From Campylobacter subantarcticus LMG 24377 (GTDB taxonomy: Bacteria; Campylobacterota; Campylobacteria; Campylobacterales; Campylobacteraceae), in contig NZ_CP007773.1 of assembly GCF_000816305.1 (NCBI RefSeq), positions 1,426,001-1,490,000 on the forward strand: a stretch of DNA of 64,000 nucleotides. The letters run 5' to 3'. The notes under the pieces are model-generated. The model was not told the origin of the DNA. It made no database searches and was given only the letters and a program-made list of their open reading frames with translations. Positions 47,551 through 57,422 of the stretch are shown one piece after another; the stretch's first letter is position 1, and every line of letters starts with the position of its first letter. A program made the position numbers and the translations under genes.

Positions 47551-48932
47551 CCTTCAAAGTTTGTAACCATAAAATCTTCTTTTGGAGCTTCAATAAAGCA
47601 CGATTTTTCTTTTAAAAAAAGCAAATCCACGTGTCCCACAGGGCCATTTCTATTTTTACCTATAATAAGCTCAGCTTTTTCTTGCACAGGGTTTGACATA
47701 AATTTCCTCTCATAAGTCTTGCCTTCATTTTTGGCTTTATTTTCTCTTTCTTTTTCTTCTTGCTCTCTATAAACCTCATCTCTATATACAAATAAAATCG
47801 TGTCTGCATCTTGCTCGATAGCACCACTTTCTCTCAGATCGCTAAGCATAGGACGCTTGTTAGCTCTACTTTCTAATGAACGATTTAATTGCGAAAGCGC
47901 AACCACTGGCATATTTAATTCTCTTGCTAAAAGTTTCAAACCTCTTGAAATTTCACTCACTTGTAAATGTCTATCATTGAAAGCTGAATTACTCATCATA
48001 AGACCGATATAATCAACTACGCAAAGCTCAATATTTTCATCTTGAGCTTTAATTTTGCGTAAAATCGAACGAATATCTGCTATGCTAGCATAGCCGCTAT
48101 CGTAAATATAAAGATTTTTTTGCGCATATTCATTACAAGCATCACCCACCCTACTCCACTCATCATCGTTTAAATCTGCAATGAGAATTTTTTGCAAAGG
48201 AATGGAAGTTTTTGCACTGATTAATCTTTGCATGATTTGCGTAGCAGGCATTTCTAGTGAAAACATCACAACACCTTTATTTTGCCTTAACGTTTTTTCT
48301 ATAAAATTTAAACAAATTGTAGTTTTTCCCATACCTGGACGTGCTGCGATGATTACAAGATCGCCGGGTTTAAAGCCTTTTGTCATTTTATTAAGCTCAC
48401 TAAAGCCTGTATCAAGTCCTAGAATATCTTTATTTTCAGCCTCTTTTTGCTTTTTAAACTCATCCATAAGTTCAGACATAACCATAGTCATATCTTTAAT
48501 ATTATTGCTATTTACACGGTTAGTAAGATTGAAAATTTCTTTGCCTATTTCATCTGAAATTTGAGAAATACTTTTATCTTCATTTACCCTTGAAGGTATA
48601 GTATAAGCAAAATTTAAAAGCTGACGCCTAATGGATTTTTCTCTTAATTCATATGCGTATTTACTCACATCTGCTATGGAAGTAGTGGCTAAAACTTCAG
48701 CTAAAATCTGCTCATCTATTTTTTTATGTTTTCTTATAAAACTTGCACTTATTGGCTCACCTGCATTCACACAAGCTAAAATCGCTTTGTAAATATCTTG
48801 ATGAGCTTTGAGTGAAAAATCATTAACTTCAATATCAGAAGAAATACTAAAAAAAGAATCTTCACTATATATACAAGAACTCAAAATCGCCCTTTCAAGA
48901 TCTAAATCAAAATGTTCATTATTTTGACTCAT
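47547..48932 (-). CDS. dnaB: Replicative DNA helicase DnaB
   Basis: The hexameric helicase at the replication fork. The 461 residues have the N-terminal helical domain (DLERAILSSCIYSEDSFF), and the RecA-like domain with Walker A AARPGMGKTT near residue 200, VVDYIGLM (Walker B) and SQLNRSLESRANKRPMLSDL. No intein is present. It follows cysM by 12 bases. Confidence 0.97.
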   Translation of the reverse strand: MSQNNEHFDLDLERAILSSCIYSEDSFFSISSDIEVNDFSLKAHQDIYKAILACVNAGEPISASFIRKHKKIDEQILAEVLATTSIADVSKYAYELREKSIRRQLLNFAYTIPSRVNEDKSISQISDEIGKEIFNLTNRVNSNNIKDMTMVMSELMDEFKKQKEAENKDILGLDTGFSELNKMTKGFKPGDLVIIAARPGMGKTTICLNFIEKTLRQNKGVVMFSLEMPATQIMQRLISAKTSIPLQKILIADLNDDEWSRVGDACNEYAQKNLYIYDSGYASIADIRSILRKIKAQDENIELCVVDYIGLMMSNSAFNDRHLQVSEISRGLKLLARELNMPVVALSQLNRSLESRANKRPMLSDLRESGAIEQDADTILFVYRDEVYREQEEKERENKAKNEGKTYERKFMSNPVQEKAELIIGKNRNGPVGHVDLLFLKEKSCFIEAPKEDFMVTNFEG

Positions 48933-48944
48933 ACATACTCCTAA

Positions 48945-49847
48945 TTATAAATTTGCGAATAAATCAGTTGATAAATACCTCTCGGCTGTATCATTTAGCA
49001 TAGTCAAGACTTTTTTGTCAGGATTTTCTAAGGCAATTTTTCTAGCCATAAAAACATTTGCCCCACTTGAAATTCCTGCCATGATACCATTTTTACCTAG
49101 CTCTAAGGCTGTATTTATAGCATCTTCATTGCTTACACAAACTATCTCATCTATGATTTTTTGATTTAAAATTTTAGGGATAAAATTAGCTCCTATACCT
49201 TGAATTTTATGACTTGCAGCTTTGTTTTGACTTAAAAGTGGAGAAGCTGCAGGCTCTAAAGCAATGATTTTGATATTAGGATTGTGTTTTTTTAAAATTT
49301 CTCCTACCCCACTAATAGTCCCACCCGTACCAAAACCTGCCAAAAAAATATCAAGATCAGGTAAAGTTTTTAAAATTTCCAAAGCTGTGTTTTTTCTGTG
49401 AGCATTTTTATTGTTAATATTTTCAAATTGGCTTATCATAAATGAATTTGGAATTTCACTCAAAAGCTCATTGACTCTATCAAGTGCTCCTTGCATACCT
49501 TTGCTTGCTTGAGTAAGCTCTAGTTTTGCACCAAAAAAACTCATCATTTTTCTACGCTCAATACTCATAGACTCAGGCATTGCGATGACTAATTTTAATT
49601 TCAAACTTGCACAAATCATTGCCAAAGCTATGCCTGTATTTCCACTTGTGGCTTCTATAATCGTTGTTTCTTTGTTAATCTTACCTTCTTCTAAAGCTTG
49701 TTTTATCATCTCTAAAGCTGCTCTATCTTTTATAGAATGGCTTGGGTTAAAATACTCACATTTAGCATAAAGATTTGGAGCAAATTCTTTTAAAGAGATA
49801 ATCGGGGTATTACCTATACAATCTAAGATATTATTATAAACTGACAT
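48945..49847 (-). CDS. cysM: Cysteine synthase (O-acetylserine sulfhydrylase)
   Basis: A PLP enzyme making cysteine from O-acetylserine and sulfide. The 300 residues show the PLP lysine in NPSHSIKDRAALEMI, the TSGNTGIALA loop, and the GTGGTISGVGEIL phosphate loop. It lies between hup and dnaB. Whether it is the CysK or CysM type cannot be settled; the Campylobacter gene in this neighbourhood is called cysM. Confidence 0.93.
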   Translation of the reverse strand: MSVYNNILDCIGNTPIISLKEFAPNLYAKCEYFNPSHSIKDRAALEMIKQALEEGKINKETTIIEATSGNTGIALAMICASLKLKLVIAMPESMSIERRKMMSFFGAKLELTQASKGMQGALDRVNELLSEIPNSFMISQFENINNKNAHRKNTALEILKTLPDLDIFLAGFGTGGTISGVGEILKKHNPNIKIIALEPAASPLLSQNKAASHKIQGIGANFIPKILNQKIIDEIVCVSNEDAINTALELGKNGIMAGISSGANVFMARKIALENPDKKVLTMLNDTAERYLSTDLFANL

Positions 49848-49913
49848 TGGTCTTCCTTTAATATTTTTAAAAACAATATCAAAAGAAAATTAATGCATAA
49901 TCTATGAAGAAAA

Positions 49914-49939
49914 ACGCAAAAGCTAAAAAACTTTTGCGT
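49914..49939 (-). terminator. Terminator of hup
   Basis: ACGCAAAAG / CTTTTGCGT, a 9-bp perfect stem with an 8-base loop and TTTTTC after it on the leftward strand, five bases past the hup stop. Confidence 0.8.
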
Positions 49940-49944
49940 AAGAA

Positions 49945-50247
49945 TTATTTTTTAGCTTTTTTAGCAGTTTTAGCAGCAGCAACTGCGTCTTTAAGGTTTT
50001 TACCTACTTTAAATTTAGCAACTTTAGTAGCAGGTACTTTGATAGTAGCACCAGTGCTTGGCACTCTAGCTTCTCTAGCAGCTCTTTCAGCTACAGAAAA
50101 TGTACCAAAACCGATAAAGCTAATGCTATCACCTTTAGCTAACACATCAGTAATAGTAGCAATTACTGCATCAGTAGCTGCAGTTGCATCTTTTTTAGTT
50201 AGCCCAGCAGTTTGAGCAACTTGAGAAATAAAATCTGCTTTAGTCAT
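49945..50247 (-). CDS. hup: DNA-binding protein HU
   Basis: A 100-residue nucleoid protein that bends DNA. The sequence MTKADFISQVAQ...GFGTFSVAERAAR is the standard HU/IHF start and saddle, and it has an Ala/Lys-rich tail (AVAAAKTAKKAKK) typical of Campylobacter HU. AAGGAG is well placed. It has its own terminator, and the mirrored ORF on the other strand is an artefact of its Ala-rich composition. Confidence 0.96.
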   Translation of the reverse strand: MTKADFISQVAQTAGLTKKDATAATDAVIATITDVLAKGDSISFIGFGTFSVAERAAREARVPSTGATIKVPATKVAKFKVGKNLKDAVAAAKTAKKAKK

Positions 50248-50338
50248 AAAAAGCTCCTTGATTAAAAATGATTGTTAAGTTTAACACATTTATCAAGCTT
50301 TTGCAAGAGTTTAAGCCCAAATCATAAGGAAAAATACA

Positions 50339-51253
50339 CTAAAAAAATGCTTTTGCTAAATTTATTACCACTTCGGGTTTTAATTCTTTCATACATTTGT
50401 GGTGTTTTAAAGGGCAAACTTTTTGCATGCAAGGCATACAAACTAGATCAAGATGAGCTATCTTAGCGTTTTCTTGCCAAGGTGAGGTTTGACTGAATTT
50501 GGTTGATCCAAAAATAGCTACTGTTTTCACCCCATAAACTGCACCTATATGCATAGGACCGCTGTCGTTTGTGATGAGCAAATCAAGCATAGAAATGTTT
50601 TTACATAAAGTATAAATGCTGGTTTTACCACAAAGATTTTTTGCCTTTATACCTGCTTTTGAAAGTAAATGTTCAATTTCATTACAAATTTCTCTCTCTC
50701 TTTCTATCCCAAAGATTAAAATTTGATGGGTGAAGCTAAATTCTTTTGCAACTTGGGCAAAATAGCTTGCTTCCCATCTTTTAGCACTTCCAAAATGTGC
50801 GCCTGCATTTACACCTAAAATTTTTCGAGTTGACTTTGCTTTTATAGGGAGTTTTAAAACATTTGAAGTGGCTTTAAAATTCAAAGCTTTTTCTGTGAAA
50901 TTTAAGTACTTTGAGACTTGATGCTCTTCTTTTAGAATATTTTTATCAAAATAAAATCTTTTTTTTGCTTTGATTAGACTTAAAATAATCTTGCTTGAAA
51001 ATGCCGAGCGAAATGAAAAAGCTAGATCAAATTTGCCAAGGTTTTTTCTAGCTTTTAAAATTTGTCTATATCTTTGCTTTTTATTTTCTACTAAGACTTG
51101 AGCATTTTCAAAGCGTTTAAAAAGCTCTGTGCTCACAAAAGAACCATAAAAAGTAAATTTAGCTTGGGGATATTTTTCTTTTATAGCATAAATAGCTGCA
51201 CTAGCCATCACTGCATCACCAAGCCAAGTAGGAAGGTTGATAAAAATATTCAT
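50339..51253 (-). CDS. waaF: ADP-heptose:LPS heptosyltransferase II
   Basis: Adds the second heptose to the lipooligosaccharide core. The 304 residues have the GT9 fold with LPTWLGDAVMASAAIYAI at the start, LGVNAGAHFGSAKRWEASYF in the middle, and ITNDSGPMHIGAVYGVKTVAIFGSTKFSQTSPWQ, the donor-binding signature. In C. jejuni waaF closes the LOS cluster; here it stands beside hup with a single divergent glycosyltransferase, so the LOS locus is arranged differently. Confidence 0.94.
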   Translation of the reverse strand: MNIFINLPTWLGDAVMASAAIYAIKEKYPQAKFTFYGSFVSTELFKRFENAQVLVENKKQRYRQILKARKNLGKFDLAFSFRSAFSSKIILSLIKAKKRFYFDKNILKEEHQVSKYLNFTEKALNFKATSNVLKLPIKAKSTRKILGVNAGAHFGSAKRWEASYFAQVAKEFSFTHQILIFGIEREREICNEIEHLLSKAGIKAKNLCGKTSIYTLCKNISMLDLLITNDSGPMHIGAVYGVKTVAIFGSTKFSQTSPWQENAKIAHLDLVCMPCMQKVCPLKHHKCMKELKPEVVINLAKAFF

Positions 51254-51274
51254 GATTTTCCTTAAAATAAAAGC

Positions 51275-51284
51275 TATAATTATA
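51275..51284. promoter_or_regulatory. Overlapping divergent -10 boxes for waaF and the family 2 glycosyltransferase
   Basis: TATAAT at 51275-51280 reads rightward and TATAAT at 51279-51284 reads leftward; they share two bases. The gap between the two start codons is only 50 bases, so RNA polymerase cannot start both at once. Confidence 0.5.
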
Positions 51285-51303
51285 TCAAAAATAAAGAGCT
51301 AAA

Positions 51304-52104
51304 ATGAGTCAAATTTCTATCATACTGCCAACTTATAATGTAGAAAAGTATATAGCTAGAGCATTAGAAAGTTGTATTAACCAAACTTTTAAAGACATAG
51401 AAATCATTGTAGTAGATGACCTTGGTAATGATAGAAGTATAGATATAGCTAAAGAATATGCTAGTAAAGATGATAGAATAAAAATCATACACAATGAAGA
51501 GAATTTAGGAACTTTTGCTAGTAGAAATATAGGTGTGTTAAATGCAAAATCAGATTTTATCATGTTTTTAGATCCTGATGATTATCTAGAGCTTAATGCT
51601 TGCGAGCTTGGGCTTGAAAAAATACAAAATATCGATATGGTAGTATTTGATGCATATGTGCATAGGGTGAAATTTAAAAAATTTTATAGATTTAAGCAAG
51701 ATGAGCTTTTTAATAAAGATGAATTTTTGGAATTTTTACTTAGGCAAAAACATTTTTGCTGGAGTGTTTGGGCAAAAGTATATAGAAAAAATTTGATTTT
51801 AAAAAGCTTTGAATATATTGATTTCAAAGAAAGACTTTGTTATGGGGAGGATGTGCTTTTTAACTATATAAATTTTATGCTAAGTGAAAGTTTTTTTATA
51901 TCAAAAGAATGCATATACCGCTATGAATTTAATGAAAATGGTAGATATGAAAACAAAAATAAAGAAATTTTATGGCAAAATTATAAAGATAAAAAAAGAA
52001 GTTTTGAGCTTATAAAAAAGCTCTCATATAATTATAAAAAATTTAATGAAAAATTACTTGAAATTTTTGAAATGGATTTAATAAATTTAAAAAATAGATT
52101 ATAA
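51304..52104 (+). CDS. Family 2 glycosyltransferase
   Basis: A 266-residue GT-A enzyme. The start SIILPTYNVEKYIARALESC, the VVDD motif at about residues 36-39, and FLDPDDYLE (the DxD metal site) are diagnostic. The location opposite waaF and next to a flagellin-glycosylation block suggests LOS outer-core synthesis; the sugar transferred is unknown. It is convergent with maf with four bases between stops. Confidence 0.9.
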   Translation: MSQISIILPTYNVEKYIARALESCINQTFKDIEIIVVDDLGNDRSIDIAKEYASKDDRIKIIHNEENLGTFASRNIGVLNAKSDFIMFLDPDDYLELNACELGLEKIQNIDMVVFDAYVHRVKFKKFYRFKQDELFNKDEFLEFLLRQKHFCWSVWAKVYRKNLILKSFEYIDFKERLCYGEDVLFNYINFMLSESFFISKECIYRYEFNENGRYENKNKEILWQNYKDKKRSFELIKKLSYNYKKFNEKLLEIFEMDLINLKNRL

Positions 52105-52108
52105 AATA

Positions 52109-54031
52109 TCAAAAATTAACATTTCTTAAAGTTCTTTGCTCGATTTTTTCTACTAAATTTAGAAAACCTTTTTCTATAAGCTCATCTTTAGTTGTAACTA
52201 CACTTCTTTGTAAAACTTCTTTTTGAGAATCTATATGAGCTATGATTAATTTTATCCAATCTAGATGTTCTTTTATCCAAAGCATTGATTTATTGTAGCT
52301 ATCTTCTTGTGTTTTTGGATTTAACACATAAATTCTTGCTAAATTTAATTCAAATTGTCTGATTAAAGGTCCATTCAACAAACCACAGCGATATATGCTA
52401 GTTTTAATTGCATCAATTTGTTTTAATATGAATTCAAACATATGTATAGAATTTTGAATATCTAAATTATCAATATGTAATAAATTTTTATTTATAGATA
52501 TATTTCTTTCGCATAATTCTTTTTTTAAATTTTCATATTGTCTAATGCTTTTTATAATTTTGAAATATGCTTTTAATAATAATTCATTTTGTTTATTTAA
52601 ATTTAAATTTTCAAGTTTTATAAAAGGCTTATTCAAATCTTTTTTTAATAATTTTTCACATACTTGCTTAAAAGGCTCTTCAATGGTTCCATTTATTCTT
52701 GCTCCACCCTCAGTACAGTTATAAATTTTTATATTCATCTTATTAAAGGTAAGAATATCATTTTCAAGTATTTTTTTAAAAAAAATCCATGTTTTATGTG
52801 TTTTAACATAGCCTATTCCACCATACCCTAACACATCTATATGTTCATAGGTATCAGTTTCGAAAGTTGATGAATTTTGATAATCTTTTGGATGGGATTC
52901 TCCTATATCATTATAGGCTAAATCTTGCCCAATAAATATTATATTGCTATGTTTTAAATGAACTGATAAATAACAGGCCATATGAGCAACACTCCATCCC
53001 ATGTTAAAATACCCAAAATCATTTAAAGAGCAATATTTAAAAAAATATTCTGGAGTTGAAACTATCATATATTTTCTTTTATTTTTTTCTAAATACTTAA
53101 TAGTATTTGGATGAGTAACTGATTTAATAACAAATAATATATCTTTATCAAATTCACCAAAATCATGATTAAAAAATTCACTAGTAAAATCAGTTCTCTC
53201 GAGTGAAAAAACATAATCAGGTTTAATATTTGCTTTTGCAAGTATAGGGTAAGCACTATCAGCACAAAATATACTAGCTTTGTTTTGATATTGTTTTAAA
53301 AGTGAAAGTTGTTTAGTTAAGCTAGGACCTGTTGAAACTATTATAGCTGTCTCGCTTAAATTTTTTCTTTTATTTAATAATTCTTTATAGCTTGGATTGG
53401 CTATCATTTTAGGAATATTTTGTATAAAATGTTTTATACCTTGTAAAGTATCCAATGGATCATCACCAATAGAAATTATATTTTCTTTTATAGCATCTTG
53501 TATTAAAGAATTTAATTTTAAAATTTCTTCTTGATACTTGTCATCATAATAATCACAATGTATCTCTAAAAAATAGGTCCTTAAAAAATTAAATATCAAA
53601 TTGTTTAAAAACAAATTTTTTAAATCATTGATATTTTCATTATTTGGATCTAGTAGTAATAATCTATTTTCTTTTAATTCCTTAGAAAAATCTATCATTT
53701 TAAACATAGTATAGATTATATTTACATCAGGTTCAAATACTAAAATAATCTTATGATTTAGATTTTGCAAAAGAGCTTTGTATAAAATTCCATTTCCAAA
53801 ACCATAAAAGAACAATACAGGATATAAAAGATATTTATCATTGTATAAATTTAATGTTTTATTTAATTCTTCTAACGGCTTATCATAAAGCCTATACCCC
53901 CCCCCGTCTATGATATTTATATCTAAATTATCATCACCTTGCACTATTTGATAAGTTTGATTTACTTTTTTTAATTGCTCTTTTAAATTATGATCAAATA
54001 CTGCATTAATATTATTTTCTAAAATACTCAT
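52109..54031 (-). CDS. Maf-family flagellin glycosylation protein, phase ON
   Basis: A 640-residue Maf (DUF115) protein, thought to be the transferase that puts nonulosonic acids on flagellin before secretion. A nine-G tract at 53898-53906 encodes Gly-Gly-Gly in INIIDGGGYRLY and is in frame. The core STGPSLTKQLSLLKQYQNKA and IIFIGQDLAYNDIGESHPKD match the copy near ftsY. I chose the ATG at 54029-54031, which forms TGATG with the ptmA stop; an ATG four codons earlier is also open. It ends the glycosylation operon. Confidence 0.9.
   Translation of the reverse strand: MSILENNINAVFDHNLKEQLKKVNQTYQIVQGDDNLDINIIDGGGYRLYDKPLEELNKTLNLYNDKYLLYPVLFFYGFGNGILYKALLQNLNHKIILVFEPDVNIIYTMFKMIDFSKELKENRLLLLDPNNENINDLKNLFLNNLIFNFLRTYFLEIHCDYYDDKYQEEILKLNSLIQDAIKENIISIGDDPLDTLQGIKHFIQNIPKMIANPSYKELLNKRKNLSETAIIVSTGPSLTKQLSLLKQYQNKASIFCADSAYPILAKANIKPDYVFSLERTDFTSEFFNHDFGEFDKDILFVIKSVTHPNTIKYLEKNKRKYMIVSTPEYFFKYCSLNDFGYFNMGWSVAHMACYLSVHLKHSNIIFIGQDLAYNDIGESHPKDYQNSSTFETDTYEHIDVLGYGGIGYVKTHKTWIFFKKILENDILTFNKMNIKIYNCTEGGARINGTIEEPFKQVCEKLLKKDLNKPFIKLENLNLNKQNELLLKAYFKIIKSIRQYENLKKELCERNISINKNLLHIDNLDIQNSIHMFEFILKQIDAIKTSIYRCGLLNGPLIRQFELNLARIYVLNPKTQEDSYNKSMLWIKEHLDWIKLIIAHIDSQKEVLQRSVVTTKDELIEKGFLNLVEKIEQRTLRNVNF
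53898..53906 (-). repeat. Nine-base poly-G tract in maf
   Basis: Nine Cs on the plus strand, encoding GGG near residue 45. Current length is in frame. Confidence 0.93.
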
Positions 54032-54795
54032 CAAAGTCCCCATCCATCATCTACTATTATAGTTTGTCCTGTTATAAATTTAGAATAATCAGACATTAAA
54101 AATATCAAAGTCCCACATACATCATTAGCATCTAGCATACCTTTAGAAGCACAACACCTTCTGTAAGCATCTAAAAACACTTGAGGTTGATTGTCTTTTA
54201 TACCACCAAAGGCTACACTATTTACTCTTATGTTTGTATTAAAAAGCTCCTTAGCAAGCCAAACGCCAAGATGATTAATACCAGCTTTAATCACACTATA
54301 TTCTAAAGAACTTTGCATAGAAGTTCCTTTATAATTTTCAAATTTAGGGGCATACACACCCATAATTGAACTTAAATTAATAATATTTCCAAAGCCTTGC
54401 TTTTTAAAAAATTTCGCCATTGTATTAGCCACAAAAATAAAACTAGCTAAATGTAAATTCAAACTCTCACAAATTTGTTCATAACTTGCTTCATAATAAG
54501 CAATTTTCCCCCAATCTTTACTCATAGGATAAGCACAATTAACAAAAGCATCAATTTTTCCAAATTTTAAAATAGCTTCTTTTAAACAATCTTCAATTGC
54601 TTTTTGATCATTTATATCAATTTTTTTGCTTAAAATGCGTTCTTTATTATTTAATTTTAATACTAAGTGAGATAATTTTTCCTCGTTAATATCTGCAATG
54701 ATAATTTTTCCATTATGCTCTAAACACGCCTTGCTCAAAGCACTCCCTATACGGCCACATGCTCCTATTATAAATACTACTTTATCTTTAATCAT
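54031..54795 (-). CDS. ptmA: PtmA, short-chain dehydrogenase of legionaminic acid pathway
   Basis: A 254-residue SDR enzyme. NAD-binding FIIGACGRIGSALSKACLEH at the start, YSVIK as the catalytic YxxxK, and a NLSSIMG Ser are visible. In C. jejuni PtmA and PtmF act together at an early step toward GDP-glucosamine-type precursors of legionaminic acid. It overlaps ptmB by one base and the maf start by one. Confidence 0.92.
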   Translation of the reverse strand: MIKDKVVFIIGACGRIGSALSKACLEHNGKIIIADINEEKLSHLVLKLNNKERILSKKIDINDQKAIEDCLKEAILKFGKIDAFVNCAYPMSKDWGKIAYYEASYEQICESLNLHLASFIFVANTMAKFFKKQGFGNIINLSSIMGVYAPKFENYKGTSMQSSLEYSVIKAGINHLGVWLAKELFNTNIRVNSVAFGGIKDNQPQVFLDAYRRCCASKGMLDANDVCGTLIFLMSDYSKFITGQTIIVDDGWGL

Positions 54796-55502
54796 TAAAA
54801 ATCTTCCTGTTTTAAATTAGCCTTTTTGATTAAAAATTCAACTATTTCAAAATCAAACTCACTATCTATATCAAAAGCTGTTTTTTCATCCATTATATAC
54901 AAACTCGTATCTTTCCCAAACAAAGTATCATTTTTTAGTAATTTCTCTCTAGTAAAAATATAAATACTAGCATTCATATCATAACATTTTGGAGCACTTT
55001 GACGCGTAGTAAAATTTCCTTCTTTGGATTTTTTTACCTCATTATTATCTACTTCTATTAGATTAAAATATGGATTGCGTCTTGCTGGAGTAGCTGTGAT
55101 TAAATTTGATTTTTTTTCTTGTTTAAAAAGCTCATATGCTTTGCAAATATCTTTACTATTTCGCAAAGGTGCAGAAGCATCAAGATCTATTATAGTGTCA
55201 AATTTGGTATTAAAATATTCTTCACTTTTTAACAAAGCATCTTTTATAACAGGTAATTTAGCACTATCATTTTTTGCCAGATTTTCATCTCTTTTAAAAA
55301 AAACTTCTCCACCATACTTTAAGGCAACTTCAGCTATATCATCACTATCTGTACTGATTACAATATGATCAAATAAATTAGAATTTTTAGCCTGGATAAT
55401 ACTATATGCTATTAACTCTAAATTATTAATTTTTTTAATATTTTTATTTTTTACTCCCTTACTTCCACCTCTTGCACATATGGTACACAAAACATCACCC
55501 AT
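54795..55502 (-). CDS. ptmB: CMP-legionaminic acid synthetase (PtmB/LegF)
   Basis: Activates the nonulosonic acid with CTP before transfer. The 235 residues have the CMP-sialic acid synthetase start CTICARGGSKGVKNKNIK, then IDLDASAPLRNSKDI and the late FDIDSEFDFEIVEF. Clear overlap with ptmF (eight bases) and ptmA (one) shows the same operon. Confidence 0.94.
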   Translation of the reverse strand: MGDVLCTICARGGSKGVKNKNIKKINNLELIAYSIIQAKNSNLFDHIVISTDSDDIAEVALKYGGEVFFKRDENLAKNDSAKLPVIKDALLKSEEYFNTKFDTIIDLDASAPLRNSKDICKAYELFKQEKKSNLITATPARRNPYFNLIEVDNNEVKKSKEGNFTTRQSAPKCYDMNASIYIFTREKLLKNDTLFGKDTSLYIMDEKTAFDIDSEFDFEIVEFLIKKANLKQEDF

Positions 55503-56397
55503 CTACTCTCCTTTTAACCTCATCACTCAATCTTAAAACTTCTAAAGCTTCATTAAATTTACAAACACTATCATCTCTTTTTAAAACTTTTTTATAAAGA
55601 TTGATCAATACTTTATTTGTATCACTTTGATATTCTTTTGTTTCTAACAAAGCATTTTTATCATATATATGTAATTTATTATCAATCAAATCTGCATGAT
55701 AAGTTTTTGTATGCGAATGCAATATAATCTCTCTTTTAGTTAATTTGGAAAAATAATCAAGTTTAATATGCATCAAACTATCTTTTGATTTTAAGGACAT
55801 AAACGCAAAATCATCACTATTGATCTCAAGTTCTGAAATTTTTAAATTTTGCGCATAGAGAAGTTGTGGTTTACCGAACATAAAAAATGCCAAATCTAGT
55901 TCGTGCGATAAATCCAACAACACCCCACCGCCTAACTCTTTTTTAGCGCTATAATTAAACCGATAATCACAATCTCTCCAATTTGGCAAATAAGAAGAGC
56001 AGTTTAATTCTGCGAAATAGATATGAGGTTCTTGTTGTATAATTTTTTTTAGATCCAAAATCAAAGGATGAAAACGCAATAAATAGGCTACGAAAATATC
56101 ATTTTTACCACTTAAATGACAAGTTTTAAAAGTTTCAAAAAGAGGTTTTTCTACCAAAATAGTTTTATTTTCTACTTTACTATCAATCGCTTTTAAAGTG
56201 TGATAATGATCAACTGTAATATTTGCAATCACAAATAAATCAAAAGTTTCCAAATTTGCCTCATATAGTTCTTTAAAACACTCAATTTTATTTTTATCAT
56301 AGCTTTTTGAGACAATACTTACCTTAAACCCCAAACACTCTAAAGCCAAATGATGTTTTCTTCCTATGCTACCATACCCAATAATTAATGCTTTCAT
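55495..56397 (-). CDS. ptmF: PtmF, Gfo/Idh/MocA-type oxidoreductase
   Basis: A 300-residue NAD(P)-dependent sugar oxidoreductase with an IIGYGSIGRKHHLALECLG Rossmann start and VEKPLF, the family EKP motif. In C. jejuni it belongs with PtmA to the first part of the legionaminic acid route. Overlaps of four and eight bases with its neighbours. Confidence 0.92.
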   Translation of the reverse strand: MKALIIGYGSIGRKHHLALECLGFKVSIVSKSYDKNKIECFKELYEANLETFDLFVIANITVDHYHTLKAIDSKVENKTILVEKPLFETFKTCHLSGKNDIFVAYLLRFHPLILDLKKIIQQEPHIYFAELNCSSYLPNWRDCDYRFNYSAKKELGGGVLLDLSHELDLAFFMFGKPQLLYAQNLKISELEINSDDFAFMSLKSKDSLMHIKLDYFSKLTKREIILHSHTKTYHADLIDNKLHIYDKNALLETKEYQSDTNKVLINLYKKVLKRDDSVCKFNEALEVLRLSDEVKRRVDG

Positions 56398-57422
56398 TGA
56401 AAATCCACTATTGCTTTTTCATACTCTTCAAGCCTACCTATATCAATCCAATAATCTTCTAATAAATAAGAATTAATTTTTAACTTTTGCCCTAGCAAAG
56501 ACTTTATTAAATTTGGCATATCAAAATATGTGTTTTTATCAATATACTTTAAAACCTCTGGTTCTAATACATAAATTCCAGCACTCACTAAAAATTTTTG
56601 CACAGGCTTTTCTTCGATATCTTCTATGTAGTGATTAAAAACTTTCACAACACCGTAAGGAATTTGGTGCTCAAATTCTCTAAGCACTGCACTCATCACC
56701 GCTTTACTTTTTTTATGCTCTTTAATAAGCTTTTCAAAATCAAGTTTAGTTAAAATATCTCCATTCATCACAATGAAAGTGTTTTTTATATCTTGCACCA
56801 AAGACAAAGCTCCGGCGGTTCCAAGCTTTTGTTTTTCTTTGATATAAGTGATTTCAACTCCCAAATTCTTACCATCTTGAAAATAATCACAAATAACTTC
56901 TTTTTTATAATTTACACAAAATATAAATTTTTTAAAACCTTGCTCTTTAAAATTTAAAACAATATTTTCAAGTATAGGTTTTTTTCCTACTTTCAACATG
57001 GGTTTTGGAGTATCTTTGGTAAGCTCACCCAATCTACTTCCAAGACCACCCACCATTAACACCACTTCATTTTCAAAGCTTTTCTCTTTAAGCACTGAAG
57101 CAATTGACTTTATAGCTATGACTTCATTATTATCATTTAAAACCGGAAAATCATAAACATCTGTTTGACTAGCTAATTTTAAAAGATACTCTTTGCTTGT
57201 ATTTTCTTTTATAGTTAAAGAATTTTTAGTATAAATTGTCTCTATGCTGTCTTCAAGCTTTTGACCATTGAGCAAAGCTCTTCTAATGTTTGAATCACTA
57301 ATTACACCTAAAAATTTATTATTTTCTACCACTAAAGCTATTCTGACACGTTCATTGCCTATGGTTTTTAAGGCTTCTTGTATACTTGCATTTTTAGTAA
57401 GTTTTAATTTTTCGATACTCAT
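56394..57422 (-). CDS. ptmE: PtmE, CBS-domain nucleotidyltransferase (GDP-sugar forming)
   Basis: A 342-residue fusion of a CBS pair (residues 1-110) and a sugar nucleotidyltransferase (LMVGGLGSRLGELTKDTPKP at about 122-141; VMNGDILTKLDF). In C. jejuni PtmE activates glucosamine-1-phosphate with GTP, which sends the sugar into the GDP-linked legionaminic route; by homology the same here. CBS domains may sense adenylates. Overlaps neuC2 by four bases. Confidence 0.92.
   Translation of the reverse strand: MSIEKLKLTKNASIQEALKTIGNERVRIALVVENNKFLGVISDSNIRRALLNGQKLEDSIETIYTKNSLTIKENTSKEYLLKLASQTDVYDFPVLNDNNEVIAIKSIASVLKEKSFENEVVLMVGGLGSRLGELTKDTPKPMLKVGKKPILENIVLNFKEQGFKKFIFCVNYKKEVICDYFQDGKNLGVEITYIKEKQKLGTAGALSLVQDIKNTFIVMNGDILTKLDFEKLIKEHKKSKAVMSAVLREFEHQIPYGVVKVFNHYIEDIEEKPVQKFLVSAGIYVLEPEVLKYIDKNTYFDMPNLIKSLLGQKLKINSYLLEDYWIDIGRLEEYEKAIVDFQ

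Noticed and set aside
49904-50215. A 103-codon plus-strand frame opposite hup
   Set aside because: It is the mirror of the Ala/Lys-rich hup gene, has no own ribosome site, and covers the hup terminator.
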